Source of the DNA: Apostichopus japonicus
Taxonomy: Eukaryota > Echinodermata > Holothuroidea > Aspidochirotida > Stichopodidae
Length of the DNA stretch: 64,000 nt
Direction of reading: 5' to 3'
NCBI RefSeq assembly: GCF_037975245.1
Contig: NC_092575.1
Span: 23,785,841-23,849,840 of the forward strand
Shown: positions 42,083 through 56,473 of the stretch, one piece after another
How the letters are laid out: every line of letters begins with the position of its first letter
How positions within the stretch are numbered: position 1 is the first letter of the stretch
Made by a program: the position numbers and the translations under genes
Notes under the pieces: model-generated
The model's database searches: none
What the model was told of the DNA's origin: nothing
Seen by the model: the letters and a program-made list of their open reading frames with translations, nothing else

Positions 42083-45000
42083 CAGTTAAATTGTCATATA
42101 TGTTAATATTAATATGAAAGAGAAAATAACACAGTTGTGGAGATTTTGTAATTTTGTCCAGCTCTGTATTATAGGAATGTAGGCTATATACAATATGCGT
42201 CATCACAGTGGTTAGTTAGCCTATCGTTGTTTATCAGCCACTATACCGTAACTATTCCAATTTTAACGTTACCGTTTGCAGATTAAATAAACAATATAAT
42301 AGCACGGTCGAAAGCAAAAGACAGAAAAACAATTAATCGCTTGTAATTTGCAAAGAGTTTAATTTGTTTTAAAGGGCGATGCAAACCCTTTTGCTCCCCT
42401 CCCCCTAGAAAGGAATAGAAAAAAGGGGCGGGAATTGTTTTTGTGGCTATTTCTATTTGGCAACTTTGTGGGGTTCAACAGCGTAATTACGGTACACGCG
42501 AGGAGCTGTGGCGTCACTAGATTTTTAAGAGTTGGGAAGGGAAAGGAAGATGACAAGCAAACAAGCGGTACCCTGTGTAGTGCACGTCATGTGTAAATTT
42601 AAGGGCAGAGGGATGGGGCACGGCCACCCCAACCTCGTACCCGCATTTACAGGAAGCCACTACAATATTAATACTTGTAGTCACCAGAAGCGGCAGCTAT
42701 GGGTGTTTGTGGAGGGGGAGGGGATGGGGGCGGTAAGGGACATTCGTTTTATGCATACCAACAGTCAGGGCAATCAGCTTGTTTTTTCTCTTTCTCTTTT
42801 TCTTGTTCTTTTGGTCAACAATTATTCTGAAAAGTATGTCAAAGGTTGTTAAACACGATCATTAAATCCATCGTTAATTAGTAAATGCCAAAGAATAAAT
42901 TTGAATTTTTAACCAGTGAGTCAATCAATGATTGTCTGTCATTAAGAGAGAGAGATGGGTGGGCGGTAAGAATTTTTTTTTTATGATCTTAACAAGATTA
43001 TATAAGACAGCATGTAATACATCATGGATGTGGAGTTATCAGCTCATTAAGTGAATATGTTTTTCACCTGACCAACCCCCTCCCCCTCCCCCGCCCTCCC
43101 CTCACCCACCCACCCCTCGTCTAGAATTGAAGTGCTTACAATCTTCTGTACATGCTGGATTTTAGGCTCTGCAGGAATAATCTTTTCAGGTGGAAAGTGT
43201 CCGCTCAAAGATACTCCCGGGAACTGCAGGTTTCCTTCTTGAGTGCAGTCGGTCTTTGTTCAAGGGTATATTTGTCTTTATATATGGTACGTATAGTTGG
43301 CCCGTTTATTGTATGATGTAAAAGGCTTTTAGATATATTGGGATTAGTGGTTTTGTATGTCTTTGTTCCTGTGGTTCTGATAGACACGTCAATACCTGAT
43401 ATTATCTACGCTTATGCCATTTTCTAGCAAAGAGGTGTATATAGTTAGGCGAATGAATATCGTAACAATGGTAATGATGTACGCTGCACTCAGAGGTACA
43501 TTCGCATGCAGCACTGACAGGCTCTCGATCCCGGGTGCATTTCATTATACCAATAGTAACGTAGTGAATACCTTCAGGTCCTCTTAGTCAATGCCTGATA
43601 TAGTGAAGTTGTTATAAATAACTACCGGTGGTAGCAAGGAATTGTGGTGTATGGGGATCCTTCTTGGAAAGTCCTGGAGGAGGGAGAAGTTTATTCAACA
43701 ATCACCACAAAATTAATAATAATAATAAGAAGCTCCGAATAGAGTTTGTATGCATGGTGACCTTTGTTTATAAGGACTACCTATCTCGCTGTTCTCCTGG
43801 AGAACTTCTAGGTGATAAAGACTTGGGAGTGATCGGGTGTGGTTGTGTCCCTGCAATAACAAAACATGTTTGATTGTGTCATCTTTACGTGACTGACACA
43901 CAAGAATGACTTGCTTCAGTTACATCTGAAACGATGCAGATCATTTTAAGGGTCCAAATACTTTTTAGATTGATGCGGTTACCAAATTCTCTGGTAAAAG
44001 TATAAACAAAGATGTTGCAAGTTTCACGTTGTCACAAGCATGCAGAGGTAATTGAATTACTGATTACTGTCTGCAAGAAAAAGTACATTGTTGAAGTATC
44101 AAAGTTGTCAAGAAGATTTTAACTATATGATATATTATAATGATTCAGCAACTAGTGAATACAAATAATTGTTTCTTAATGATCGTCTGTCACTTAGGTA
44201 TAATGACCATTAGCTATATACTCAAATTAAGGATATGATTAGATGTAATAATAAACTCAAATGAAATATGTCAAAGAGCTGAATCTAAATTAACTCAATA
44301 TGGCAGAGGCTTTAGCAAGTTGAATTTTGTTTGGGGGAGGGGAGGGGAAGGGGGGGAGGGGAACTACCACATTATCACATAAACAAATGAACATATACAT
44401 TTGTCCTTGTTGATTAATGGCATGGTACACAGACAGTGATGTATCTCAACAAACATAACTTTGACACTAGAACCGGACCCACAGTTCTTAATAGGATTGT
44501 TGAAGTGTGGACAGCTATACTTCAGTCTCTGTTTTCATGTAGGCCTATTTATATTCTTTCATCAGTTAGGAAATGCTTTAATTTTGAGGTTAGGCAGCGG
44601 ATCCCAAACTTTCTTTTTGGCCATATATACTTGCCCATATATAAACAGAGCTAACTCAAAATAAACTTACTTAAAAATAACAATTAGCAGGAGCATTATT
44701 ACTACTATAATTGCAGCTCCCGTGGCCTAATCTTTTGTTAAGCGGAACGCTATATGCAAAATTAAAATTACATGGAAATTTTAGGACCATGCATGTAGAA
44801 ACACACCCAAGAAACATTAAAGGCCCATATACTACTTAGAGATCAACGAACTACTTTTATTCTGCTTTTATTTCTAAATTGGATGGGCATATTTTTCAAA
44901 ATATTGTGGGACAAATCTTTTGATAGAGCAATTAAAGACAGGGATATAACCTGACTGCGGCGCTAGCAACAGTCTTTGGTATTTGTTATGCATATACCCA

Positions 45001-45225
45001 CACCCTAACTTACAACTCACACCCCAGTGTAGTATTACCGCTGAGGTATACGCCTGAAGAATAGTTAACGTAACATTGTTCTTAACTTTTTCATAGTTAT
45101 GACGACCAAATGGATTTACGATGATGACATGAAGCCTGCCACCAATTTTTAACATCCAAAATTTCCAACTGGGGTTTGCCAGATCTTAAAACTAGGTCGT
45201 CTACCTGCATTAACTTCTTTGCAAT
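42083..45225. other. Intergenic, nothing coding seen
   Basis: Holds only low-complexity patches: a C-rich tract at 43075-43115, a G-rich tract at 44332-44362, a short AAT run at 43713-43728, and a GAGAGA patch near 42946. Open frames here are short and show no family resemblance. Confidence 0.6.
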
Positions 45226-45979
45226 TCAGCAGAAAAAGTCTTTAGCAGAATGCAATTGGTATCTGTTATAATGTTCGACAAATCCATATTTCTTCCATTC
45301 GAAATATTCATTATATGCGGTATCATTCTGATCCAGATATACGATGTAATCTGCCAGATCTGTCATATTTTTAAAATCACTGACATGAATAAAAGAATGA
45401 GGAGGTGCTACTTTTTCGTAATCTTTTCGTGTTGTTCTATAGACAATCGGAACTATGTTTTTACTCAGTCCATTATTCCAAAATTTCTCAGTGATATAAT
45501 CTTCACATTCACTGTTTTCGAGTGCTAAGTAAAATTTGTGACTGCTCAGTAAACGGTACATTGTTTTTAGAACAATTTAAATTTCCACATTCACCGTATG
45601 TATCCACTTGAACCAATTTCTGCAGATTCTTCACAAACGTGGTTCTAGCCCAAGAGGAGGTGAAACAGTTTGATACCATCCAGGCTATTAGTCTTGTTTT
45701 TTCAGCCGCCCAGTTTCGATTGCCACTTTGGAAGTTTTCAGGTGCCATTTCAAAATACCTTCCGTACGGGATGGTAATTTCTGAAGCCCCACGGAACGTC
45801 ATAGACCAGTTGAAAGCTATGTTTGTAGAATCATTTGACCACATTGGGCGGGAATGTACAGGGCTCTCTCTGGTCATGTAAATCCATATTTGACCATCTA
45901 GTCGATTCCTATTTACGAATAGAAAATGTTGCGTTAATTCGGGTTTTGTCGAGTCTTTTGCCCGAGAAAAAAAAAACAC
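45226..45979 (-). pseudogene. GT10 alpha-1,3-fucosyltransferase-like catalytic fragment, frameshifted
   Basis: GT10 enzymes are type II Golgi membrane proteins that transfer fucose from GDP-fucose to N-acetylglucosamine-containing glycans. Two overlapping minus-strand frames (45979-45509 and 45561-45226) together carry GT10 landmarks in order: YMTRESPVHSRPMW, FNWSMTFRGASEITIPYGRY, then MVSNCFTSSWARTTFVKNLQ, VDTYGECGNLNC, and in the second frame HKFYLALENSECEDYITEKF and W.NGLSKNIVPIVY. The break lies near 45552-45565, beside a run of five A, and needs a one-base indel. No start, cytosolic tail or membrane anchor is present. The end stops at FFC, earlier than usual, with coding-like sequence beyond the stop. 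It is either a decayed or 5'-truncated copy, or a real exon with an assembly error. Confidence 0.75.
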
Positions 45980-47290
45980 TAACTTTGTGACGTTTATTTA
46001 TGTGATAGTAGGGTATTTGAACATTGAAGCGCAATAGTATGTTATTATTTATAATTCATAACTTAATAACTAAACTATATTTCCTTGTACAGAGTAAGAG
46101 TTCCAGATACATACAATATCTTGAAGGATAGCTCCAAATAGGCTATAGTTGTAACATGTGACTGTTTAGTATTACAATATAACGATATTAAGATAAAAAC
46201 GATGTAGTGGGACATTTCAATTACCCTGATCTGGTATTGGCCGGGAGGATTGGTAAATGACTGAGAAAGGAATAAACTGGAGACCACCCGCACCGGGAAT
46301 TTCAACGCTACTTGGATTTTTCTTACCTTGCTATAGCCCCAACGCCATTTCCCTTTGTGGTACAGTAAGACTGTGTGGTTGTACAGTTGCTAACCTGTGA
46401 TATGAGATACCGTTTACGTACTAAGGGAGCATACTTACTTGAACTTGCCTTGACATACCCTCGAGTTCAGCTCAAATTTCGCATGTGAAGTAGTATATGG
46501 CTGCATGACTCCAGTATAGCAAACCTCTGATAAGCAGTACTGCGGTACCAGTTATTTTTGACGTTCCTACATTGCGATACCCTCCTAACTCTAATTGCTT
46601 CTATGATGTGATATGACTGAGTGGTCTTATAAATTACCTCTGATTGAAGTTTATGTGCATGTACGTATGGCAACTTACTTGATTGTTCTTATAGCTTGCT
46701 TTATCCTCCAAACTTTACAAAGTCCTCTAGATATAAAGTAGAATTACTATGTAGCTCATAACTTACCTCTGATTACAGTTACCGAAGCCTTCATGTACAT
46801 ATGACAACTTACTTGATTGTTCTTACCTTGCTATATCCTCCTAACTCCAATTGCCTCTAATGTGGTATGACTGCGTGGTTCATAGCTTACCTCAGATTAT
46901 ATATATATATATATATATTCACACTTGTCTTACCACTTACTGGCTGCACGGCTTCCACGTATTATGTGAGTTCGGTGTTGTGGGCGGTTTGGTCGCACGT
47001 GACAAACGCCGACTTTAAGTTACGTCATACATCACTTGCCTTACAGCAATTTTGCCCTATTTTTTCTCAAATAAAAAAAAAAAACGTGCCGATAATTATA
47101 CTTTATTACTTGAATAGTCTCTGTATATTCATAGTGTGTTAGCTTGAGCAATTCATTCCTTACATTACGGGATATTTCTACAAATTTCGGTATATTTAGG
47201 CACGTACCCAGGCCGGGGCACACAGGACCGTGCTCCCCACTATCTCCCTCCACCCACCCATGTACAAACGGCAGTGCCCACCTAAAACAT
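45980..47290. repeat. Diverged tandem repeat, period about 134 bp, plus unassigned sequence
   Basis: The motif TTACTTGATTGTTCTTA followed by CCTTGCTATATCCTCC occurs near 46675 and 46809, with related copies near 46312 and 46436. A short (TA)n lies at 46895-46918. The remainder is unremarkable. Confidence 0.55.
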
Positions 47291-47299
47291 TTAACGCGT

Positions 47300-47830
47300 G
47301 CTTAATAGTGTAGTTTAACATGTATTGAGGAATGTTAACATCGGATCTAAAGTGTACGTAGATAGCGAAGGGCATATATCAACATAAGGAATGACTACAC
47401 TTGATTAGTCATGTGTAAACATAATATGTTGTCTCATCTGATCCCGACCCGGATCCAGTGTGAACACACGGCGAGGAATCTGATCTCATGAATGACATTG
47501 TTAATATTCCCCGTATCTAGTGCAAACGCGTCCTAAAATTCCTTATTTCTTAGAACACGTGATATAATTAAGATTAGGCCCGAATGTTCATGAAAACTAA
47601 AATAGCCCCATCACCTTTCAAAGCCTGCTTTTTGTAGTTGAATACCATCTAATGTATCTGGTATCTACAATAATATACATAAAAGGAAACATAATATATC
47701 AAATAATATAATGTATTACATAAGGCCGATAATATTCCACAAGAAATAATACTATTAGGCATGAAACAAAAGAGGTGCACAGGACGAAAAAAAATATGTA
47801 AGACAACAAGCTTTTCTTTATGATAAAGCG
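47300..47830 (+). repeat. Dispersed repeat, copy 1 (uninterrupted)
   Basis: Shares long stretches in the same orientation with 59470-59608 plus 60385-60835, for example ATGTTAACATCGGATCTAAA, GATCTCATGAATGACAT, GCAAACGCGTCCTAAAATTC and GAAACAAAAGAGGTGCACAG. It contains the uninterrupted site GGATCCAGTGTGAACAC at about 47452-47468. The element type is unknown and no ORF of note is present. Confidence 0.8.
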
Positions 47831-47989
47831 AGACGAAAAGCGAGACTGAAAAACCGGATAACTATCAGAATAACCGATAACCGTTGGAATAACCGACATC
47901 TAGGAGAACTTATAACCGATTAAAACGGTATGAGAATAACAGACAAGTTATGTTACTATCTGACATACTTCAATTCAAACGACGTATAG

Positions 47990-48090
47990 TTTAATATCTA
48001 CGTTGATAAGTCTTAATGACGTCGCATTGAGCAACTTTTGTTTGATTATGCGCTATATAAGACTAATTATGATTATTATTATTATTCAAC
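47990..48090 (+). mobile_element. LINE 3' tail remnant (CR1/L2-like)
   Basis: TTATGCGCTATATAAGACTA followed by ATTATGATTATTATTATTATT resembles the 3' end with ATT repeats of the fragment at 12305-12700. No coding part remains. Confidence 0.5.
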
Positions 48091-51000
48091 ACTGTCTAAA
48101 ATTAATTGCCTCCACCGGTGATGTTCAATTTGAATTTCATTTTTACATTTTTAAGTGTTCGCTTTGGCTTCCATTGATGCTGGAAACCAAATACATTTGT
48201 AATTAAGCACCGTTATCCAAAACAACATATTACTGAAACGTCGAGTTTCATATTTCTGAATTTGAAGCAGTAATCGATAAGGCTTTATTTGTGTGTGTCT
48301 GTCAAGTGGATCTACTTGTATATAAAACTAATTTCCTCTTCTTAGAAACAAGATACTTAAATTAGTTCCCGACCAATCTTTAGCTTTTATTGTAATGTAG
48401 ATCTATGCATGAAATACATAAATGTTCATTTATTTCTTCTAATGTGACGATATTAAAGTTCGTGTAGCCTCAAGTTTCACTAAACAAAACAAAAAATATT
48501 ATAAAAAAATAATAATTAAAGAAAAACATAAGAGCGGATGACATTCGCTTTCACTTCGAATGCATAAAAAGAAAGTAAAATAACGTCTGAGGACAAAGTT
48601 GTATGTCTGTATAGCTTAGAAGCAAAGGGTGTTGGTTGGACACAGCTATATGATACGTGGAGTTAATGACAGGTGGGGTGCATATAGTTGGGATATAGGA
48701 AGGGCTCATATATATGTATCGTGTCTTTAAAGGTACTTAGTCCTATGGTGAAGTTCGTATTGGTACAGTGGTCAGAGTTGGATCCAGACGTGGCTAGGAG
48801 GGGGGGGGGGTGTTGATCCCGGGGATCATGTATAGTCAATGGTCAGATATAATGCTAGCTATGTGATGAATATTCAGTGAATGTATATGTTATCTTCTAA
48901 CATCTATTCCGCATATTTCGTTAGAATGAAATCCACCTTATTTTTTTCTAAACATCTGGAATCCTCTTTCGAGATAAATTTTATGTTGACGTCAGTTTCG
49001 CCGTTATGCCCTAAATGATAAATGCTGATGAACTTATCGGCTTATAAATGTTATAATGATTGTCAAAGTTGTAATTAAATACTTATTGACAACAACAAGG
49101 ACTATACCACTGGATGAAATCCAATAGCATATTTTCTTGACAGGTTTTGTAAAGCAATATTAATATTGAGATCATAAACGTCTTATGTTTTCATATGCTA
49201 ATTTTTTTTTGGGGGGGGGGGCGTGTCGCAGTTTGTGGCGTTGACTTAATAGGCTGTGTTAGACAATAATTAGAGACCCTGCATTCATTTTAATTGCTAA
49301 AACCACCCAAAATGGATGAATACATTTTTAGCAAACAAAAATGGTCCATAAAATGCATTATGCTTTAATTTTAAATATTTTCTTTTAGTATTAAATTATA
49401 TTTAATCATATACATAACACTGTAAGCTACTTACCATACAACGCTTGTAGAGTATATGGTAAAAAGTATGGCCTAAAAACAGGAACATCCGGGACATTCA
49501 AAGTCATGTGATACATTGAATCGATACTGTCTTTACACTTTCCTTCCTTTCCTTCAGTTGATATGTTCAAGAAATAATCTATAGTTCTCCAAGCAAACAT
49601 TATCTTGAAAAAAAATGCGTCTTTATTAAATTATATTCAAGTTGTTTACTTTTTTAGGTTTACGTTTATTCAATTATGGTAAAGCATACAGTGATGGTAT
49701 TATGGTTGATATTTAAAGAATATATATATATATATATGGTGGCATTTTTTGTACAGAGTCTGCAAATGCGTTCTCCTATCTCAAAAATGATAATAAAAAA
49801 AAAGTGTCGAATAGGAAAACATCTTTTTCGAGAAGTTGACAAATAGGATTTGATACTTTGTGGCTTATATGCCAAAGTGTATAAATAAAAGAACACGCGA
49901 GTGTGTAAATGGAGGTGTGGGTGGGGAGGGGGGGGGGGTTCGTAGACTTTGTGTCATATAGAACACTTTAGAAATGATCCAAAGAGTGGTTTAGGAAGGT
50001 TGTTTACTGGTAAGAAGTGTGTAAGTCAATGAGGCACTTCGATGAACTTTACCTTTATACGGTAGGTTTACCGTAGAATATACTGCGCGCTAAAGGGAGC
50101 TGATGTGGCGTATATTGCTGTAAAAGTTAGTATCATTTCTGATTCATGTAGCCAATATGTGGTTACTATACTACTGCTAGGGTCAGTGTGTTTGCGTGCG
50201 TGTGTGTGTGTGTCGAGGGGGGTATCTACGGATAGCAGATATGCGCAAAAAACACATATGGAGATCCGCAATACTACATGTATGCACAAAACATAAAAAT
50301 CTGGGTTACAATCTCCCATCCTTAAACTCTACATAGAAAAATCCCAGCTGCTGTATAACTGCAGAAAGATGATAAAAAAAAACCTTGATTGCGTGCAATC
50401 GTGCAGTAGACACTCTTTGATATTATATAAAGCGTATTTTCAACTATACCAGAAAGAAAAGCGACATTATATGCCCAATACTCTGTTTAAAAACGACTAA
50501 AGTACCGAAATAATTCCACGCTACAATCAGTTTCTGGTAATAATGCAACTAGAGATATTGTGATGATGGCGTTAATGTCTTATTATATACATTGTCTTGC
50601 TTAGACGGAGAGACGCTTTTGTCAATGTAAGTATACATCAGTGGGTTTTGAATCACGCGACGTGCAGACAAGTCTCATATTGCTATTAACATCTATATTT
50701 GATGATGCAGCTATACATTGATGGAGATATAGGCCAAAGATAGAATACACTACTATACATTATAGATTGCATTATCTTGATCAATGAAACGGAAAATAAA
50801 GGAATAAAGGATAAAAAAAGATATACTATTCATAGCGATCGCTTTGTTGCAGTGATACCAATGTATATATGTATATCTTCTATAACAGTGATTACGAAGC
50901 CGTGTGTTTTACAACTAACCCAGCCACTACGTTGTGCAATAATCTTCGTATACGACGAATTGATAGCCGTGTCTGCTATATACGCCTAGAGGCTAGACGC

Positions 51001-52924
51001 TGTACACCTGGAGGAACCTGTTGGGCTATAGTGAGGGGGGGAGGGGTGGATTGGCAGCATCCGGAGGGGGAATAATAACATGTATCGAAGTGTTTGTGAC
51101 ATATGTAATAATTACACATGAAAAACTATAGTATCAGGTATCAGACCATTGTCAGGGCGGGTGAAGGATTTAAATAGAAGGGATGTGGCCTTGGTATTAA
51201 TGAAACCGATTCCCGTTTAGGGGAGTCCCCAGAATTCTGATGTATATCTATGCATAATGAATTACGCCTATAATAGGTTAACATTAAAATTTTTGCTTAT
51301 AACTACTTTATTTCTTTTGTGTGGGTTGATAGAGGTGCATGTGGTGGGAGAGGGGGATGGGGAGAGGGGGGGGGGGGGTTACATCATCACTCTAGAGTTT
51401 ATTTAATTTATGTATAATTAATGGGTGTTCCAAATATTATAATTTAGAAGGCTCGATACAAACTGATATCAGTTATATTTTAATTATATTTTATATTAAC
51501 AACACATTGTCTGGTTCATTTCTTTATAACATTGTCTCCAAGGCCAAATTAAAGGGATATAGTGAAGTCGTATGATTTAAGGAACATGCGATTCATAGAA
51601 AATAAAAAATGCTGGATTTCCGAATATTATAAACCAATGACTAATTACGTAACACAATGTAAGGTTGGTTGAAGAAAAGAGAAATAAACTTAAATATAAT
51701 ATAATCAGCAAAATAAAACATAAAATAAATAAATGAGATGACTATAAATGTATTTATCGTTATATCATAAACTCATATGTAATTATGTAACTGACAACTC
51801 TGGCAAGTTATACATTGTATTATATTTACTGTACCCTGTAATGTTATACTTTACTTTCTTTCCAACTAGAGTTCTTTGCTTCAACAAACAATTGTATAAT
51901 CACCATTATTATTATAGAAAATGTCAGGCCTAAATTAATCACAACATTGGCCAGGAATGATATGGTTATTTATACATCAACAAGACACTGCGGTCTCTTT
52001 AAAGCTTTTATATAATCTCAGAGATATATTCCGGTGGCTATAGTTAACTGTTTTACAGAATTGCTGGTAATTTTTTGGTATGTTTAGGTCAAAAGCTGAC
52101 ATCCTCATATCATTTCGTGTGACGTAGACACGATGTTTGTTTTTCCGAATTTGGTGGTATTTCATGATGCACCAGACAACAGGAGCGTAGAGTGACGTCA
52201 TCATGACAATTAAGTAAACATGTGAGGGATAAGATATTGAGATATAACACTTTTAACTAACTCTGATGGGAAACACGTTCTCTTTAAGATATTTGTCACA
52301 TTTCTTGCCACTGGAACATTCCTTTAAGGTTTTTTTTTGTACCTTACGACATCTGACGCCTTTCTATATATCTTAACTTAAATGACAATAGTCGACCCCT
52401 TCCTCTTCTCCCACCCTTGAACCCATTCCCCGCACCCGCACGCTCGGCCTCCCCTTCCCTCACACTCAACCCACATCCGATCCAGTCAAGTAAAACGAGT
52501 GCAAATATTTAGTGCGAGCAGTAAAACGTAAATTTCTTCTTGTCAGTAAAAGAGTGTATATAAATAATTGTTGGAGTACACAGCATGCCAATACCAAAAT
52601 TATGCACCCATTCTTAAGGTAAGCCAGTTTCTTTTAGAGCTAATAGCATAGGCCTTTAATTGTCCGGTAATTGAAAGGCTAGTCTAGGCGATTAATTCTT
52701 TTAGACTGATAAATGAAGATCTACTCCAAGACTTCCGATTGAAACTTGCATCGGATTGCTACATATATATAGCGTTCACATATATATAGCGTTCACAAGA
52801 CATTACGAATTGGAATTCTCACATTTTGTACCACAAGTGAACTTGGAGCAAACAGGTGTGATGTCATACAAATGCTTTTTTTATGCTCTGTATTGTTCTG
52901 ACCAACTGTAAAGGGTTTCTAAAT
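48091..52924. other. Intergenic, nothing coding seen
   Basis: Long AT-rich stretch. It holds oligo-G tracts at 48801-48812, 49211-49221, 49921-49940 and 51362-51379, a (TA)n at 49722-49737, a (TG)n at 50197-50213, and a duplicated CATATATATAGCGTTCACA at 52760-52798. No open frame has a recognisable domain. Confidence 0.6.
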
Positions 52925-53800
52925 ATATCACTATATGGGGGTGGGATGTTGACTATAAGGATGACACTATATGTGGAGGTGAAGTTGACTATAAGGATGA
53001 CACTATATGGGGATGTGATGTTGACTATAAAGATGTCACTATATGGGGATGTGATGTTGACTATAAGGATGTCACTATATGTGGAGGTGAAGTTGACTAT
53101 AAGGATGACACTATATGGGGATGTGATGTTGACTATAAGGATGTCACAATATGGGGATGTGATGTTGACTATAAGGATGCCACTATATGTGGAGGTGAAG
53201 TTGACTATAAGGATGTCACTATATGTGGATGTGAAGTTGACTATAAGGATGACACTATATGTGGAGGTGAAGTTGACTATAAGGATGACACTATATGTGG
53301 AGGTGAAGTTGACTATAAGGATGACACTATATGTGGAGGTGAAGTTGACTATAAAGATGTTACTATATGGGGATGTGATGTTGACTATAAGGCTGACACT
53401 ATATGTGGAGGTGAAGTTGACTATAAGGATGTCACAATATGGGAATGTGATGTTGATTATAAGGATATCACTATATGGGGATGTGATGTTGACTATAAGG
53501 ATGTCCCGATATGGGGAATTGGGGATGTTATGTTGACTATAAGGATATCACTATATGTGGAGGTGAAGTTGACTATAAGGATGTCACTATATGTGGATGT
53601 GAAGTTGACTCTAAGGATGTCACTACATGGAGATGTGATGTTGACTATAAGGATGTTACTATATGGGGATGTGATGTTGATCATAAGGATGACACTATAT
53701 GTGGATGTGAAGTTGACTATAAGGATGTCACTATATGCGGATGTGATGTTGACTATAAGGATGACACTATATGGGGATGTGATGTTGACAACTATATCAC
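52925..53800 (+). repeat. 36 bp minisatellite, about 24 units
   Basis: Tandem units of 36 bp with consensus GATGTTGACTATAAGGATGT then CACTATATGGGGATGT. Two interleaved variants are visible, one with GGAGGTGAAG in place of GGATGTGATG. The phase shifts once near 53506-53530. As 36 is a multiple of three, several frames on both strands stay open; no splice sites, start context or domain support translation. Confidence 0.93.
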
Positions 53801-56473
53801 TGAGTGTACGTGTATTCATATGAAAGACGCACGCCTATTTTGACGTGGAGGGAAATTGGATGAAATTTTTAAAGAAATCAAAAAAGAGTAAATAAAATTT
53901 GTCAGTGGGCATGACGTCACAACTAAAAGCTCAAGTTTACAGTTGGTACAAAACGTGTGAACTTCAAATGTTGCTACCTTAAATACCCCGTAGGTAGAAA
54001 TTGAATAAAAAACTTCACCAGTGAGATGCTGATAGAAACCGTTAAATCTTTCATCAAATCAATTCTCACCTGGAATATACTTGTAAAGTATGGTTGCATC
54101 AGTGCGTAACAACTATTTGTGTTGAATTAAGAAACAAAAAAACAGTCTGTTTCTTTCTGATCTATACCATTGGTCGTTTTATTACATCAGAAGTAACCGA
54201 TTAAAACTAAAATGTTGACGCACCCCCCCCCCTACCCCAGCCATCTTCAAATTTCATACCTTATCTACCTGTGGTCAACCGTGATATATTACATAAATGT
54301 GATGCGTGCTTAAAATTTCAGCAATAACGGTAAATGATTCTTTACTTCTACTAATTTCTTTCCTTAAATTTGTAGAATTTATATATATTGATATTTCAGT
54401 ATAACTTTCAATTACAACATAATATCCTCTATCACATCTCTTTCAAAAATTTCAAATATAATTGCACTACTTGTTTGGAAAATTTCTTTGCCCAAATGTC
54501 ATTTTTTTCACGATTATCCAATAATATTCATAAATGAAAATAAACAAAGATTCCCCGGCGATGACCGGGATGAAAAGTAAAATAAAATTTGAAAATTGCA
54601 CTTTGAAAATATGCACCGTACCTTCGAAATATAACATATAAACACTGGTCATTTATCAAAATGATTATGAAAAAGAGATACAAATATTTCGCAAGATTTT
54701 TCACATATTATTACGTTTCTGGCCCTAATTTGGAAGAAGTCTTTGAATCCATTTTTGCCTTTTGACCTTTGACTTTATTTATATTTTGCAAGAAGAGGTT
54801 TTCTTAAGCATTTAACCAAAGTGAAATTTGAGGCAGGCCATTATATTAGAATTCCACGTTCGCCAAAAATCAGAAATACTCTGCCTGAAGCACCAACGAT
54901 TGGTATCTTAAGTTCAATAACACTTTTCTCAAGCTTTCTCAACGATCTAACCAAGCCTACTGATTATCAGACTGAGACCCCCCCCCAGCTCTCCCTTACC
55001 CTTGATTCCATCCCCTTCCTAAGTGAACCATACTAGGTGAATAGCTCGTGAATTTGATTCAAGCCTCAATATTTCGTTTTCCGGATACTTTTTTAACACT
55101 ACATTATTAATCACATGTACAAAGTTATATGTGAAAATTTTTCATTTTTTCTTTCTGTTGATGTCGCTAATTTTTGTTGTTGTTCGATATTATACTTGAT
55201 CGATAGAACAATACTATTGAGGAATGTTTGTATTCATATTTTAGGGTTATAAAAGTATGATCAAAATCAACACTAAAAGAATCTTTAATCTGTCACGTAT
55301 TGGAGTTCCTCTACAATAACTTATTGAGAAGTTGTCTAAATACGGAGAAATATTCAATATAAAAGAGTATCAATTTTCCTACGATAAGTGATGTTAAAAG
55401 AAGCTTATAAAGTTCAACAAGCACACAGGGGCGTAGCAATATGCGGTTTAAGAGGTCCATTGACTAAGGGCCCCCAAAATGGCCGGAGGCTCCCAATGGT
55501 TGTTTCCGATAGTTTGACCCAACGGATCATCACTGTCAAATATGACAAATTTTACATTGATGGTTTTATGTTAGTTTAAATGACGTTATAGTGAAGGGCT
55601 CAAGATGTCACTCTTATTAAGCTGTGGTCGTGGAATGCCTTGCTAAGCCACTGTTGAAACCACAGACAACACTGACCAAATAGACCACAGTTTAATCATT
55701 TGATTCAAGCATCCATTCGGTGAACATGTGACCAGAGTGATGGAATGGGTGTCGGAGGGGGATATACCAAACCCCTTCAACCGAATGTATAATAGGCCAT
55801 ATAGAAAGTTATATGCTCACGAATAACACATTTTGTTAAAAAACGTAATTTACGCTTTTTAAATTCGAATGTACCTTGCATATTATGTGCCTTCTGATTG
55901 GTTATATTGTTAGAGATAATACAAAACCGGATACGAATGATAAAACACATGTCATACAATATATAATTATATGCATAATGCTCTTAGTGTATACACAATA
56001 TTTCTTAGATAGTATTGCGCGTTTTTAATAGTCCCTGACAAATCCGTCAGACTTTTTTTGTGCGATGTTCAAAAATTCGAACAAAAATACAAAAAAGATA
56101 AACATAATTCGACAAAGTCTACCTTCCCCTTGTGTTATTACCTTTACTCTAAAAATGCTAAAAACTGAATAATTTCTCCAATAGTTAGCTCGTATATAAA
56201 CACTCTTTCAAAGTTTTTCAAAATAATATTCCGATTTTACCTACGATTTCGCCATCGTATAAGAACATTACGCTATTTGCATATAACTCTCACCTTAAAT
56301 TTCACAAAATATGCATAACTTGATGATAGTACTGGGTCACATTAAACTGGAGGTTATATTTCGGACCCATGTGTAACCCCATACAAGTGTTTTTGGTCTT
56401 TTTCTAACATATCTAGTACAATACTATAATATTTCATTGAGGGTACGCCATGTTTAGCGCCCTCATTTACCAC
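53801..56473. other. Intergenic, nothing coding seen; possible single hAT-like end
   Basis: AT-rich. At 55427 the sequence CAGGGGCGTAGCAATATG looks like a terminal repeat of a hAT-type nonautonomous element, but I found no partner end. A C-tract lies at 54222-54233 and another at 54979-54987. Confidence 0.5.

Noticed and set aside
52925-53800. CRISPR-like appearance of regularly spaced repeats
   Set aside because: Units are head-to-tail without unique spacers, in an animal genome.
52883-53843. Overlapping frames with repeated DYKD-like residues
   Set aside because: A by-product of the 36 bp minisatellite. The resemblance to an epitope-tag sequence is chance.
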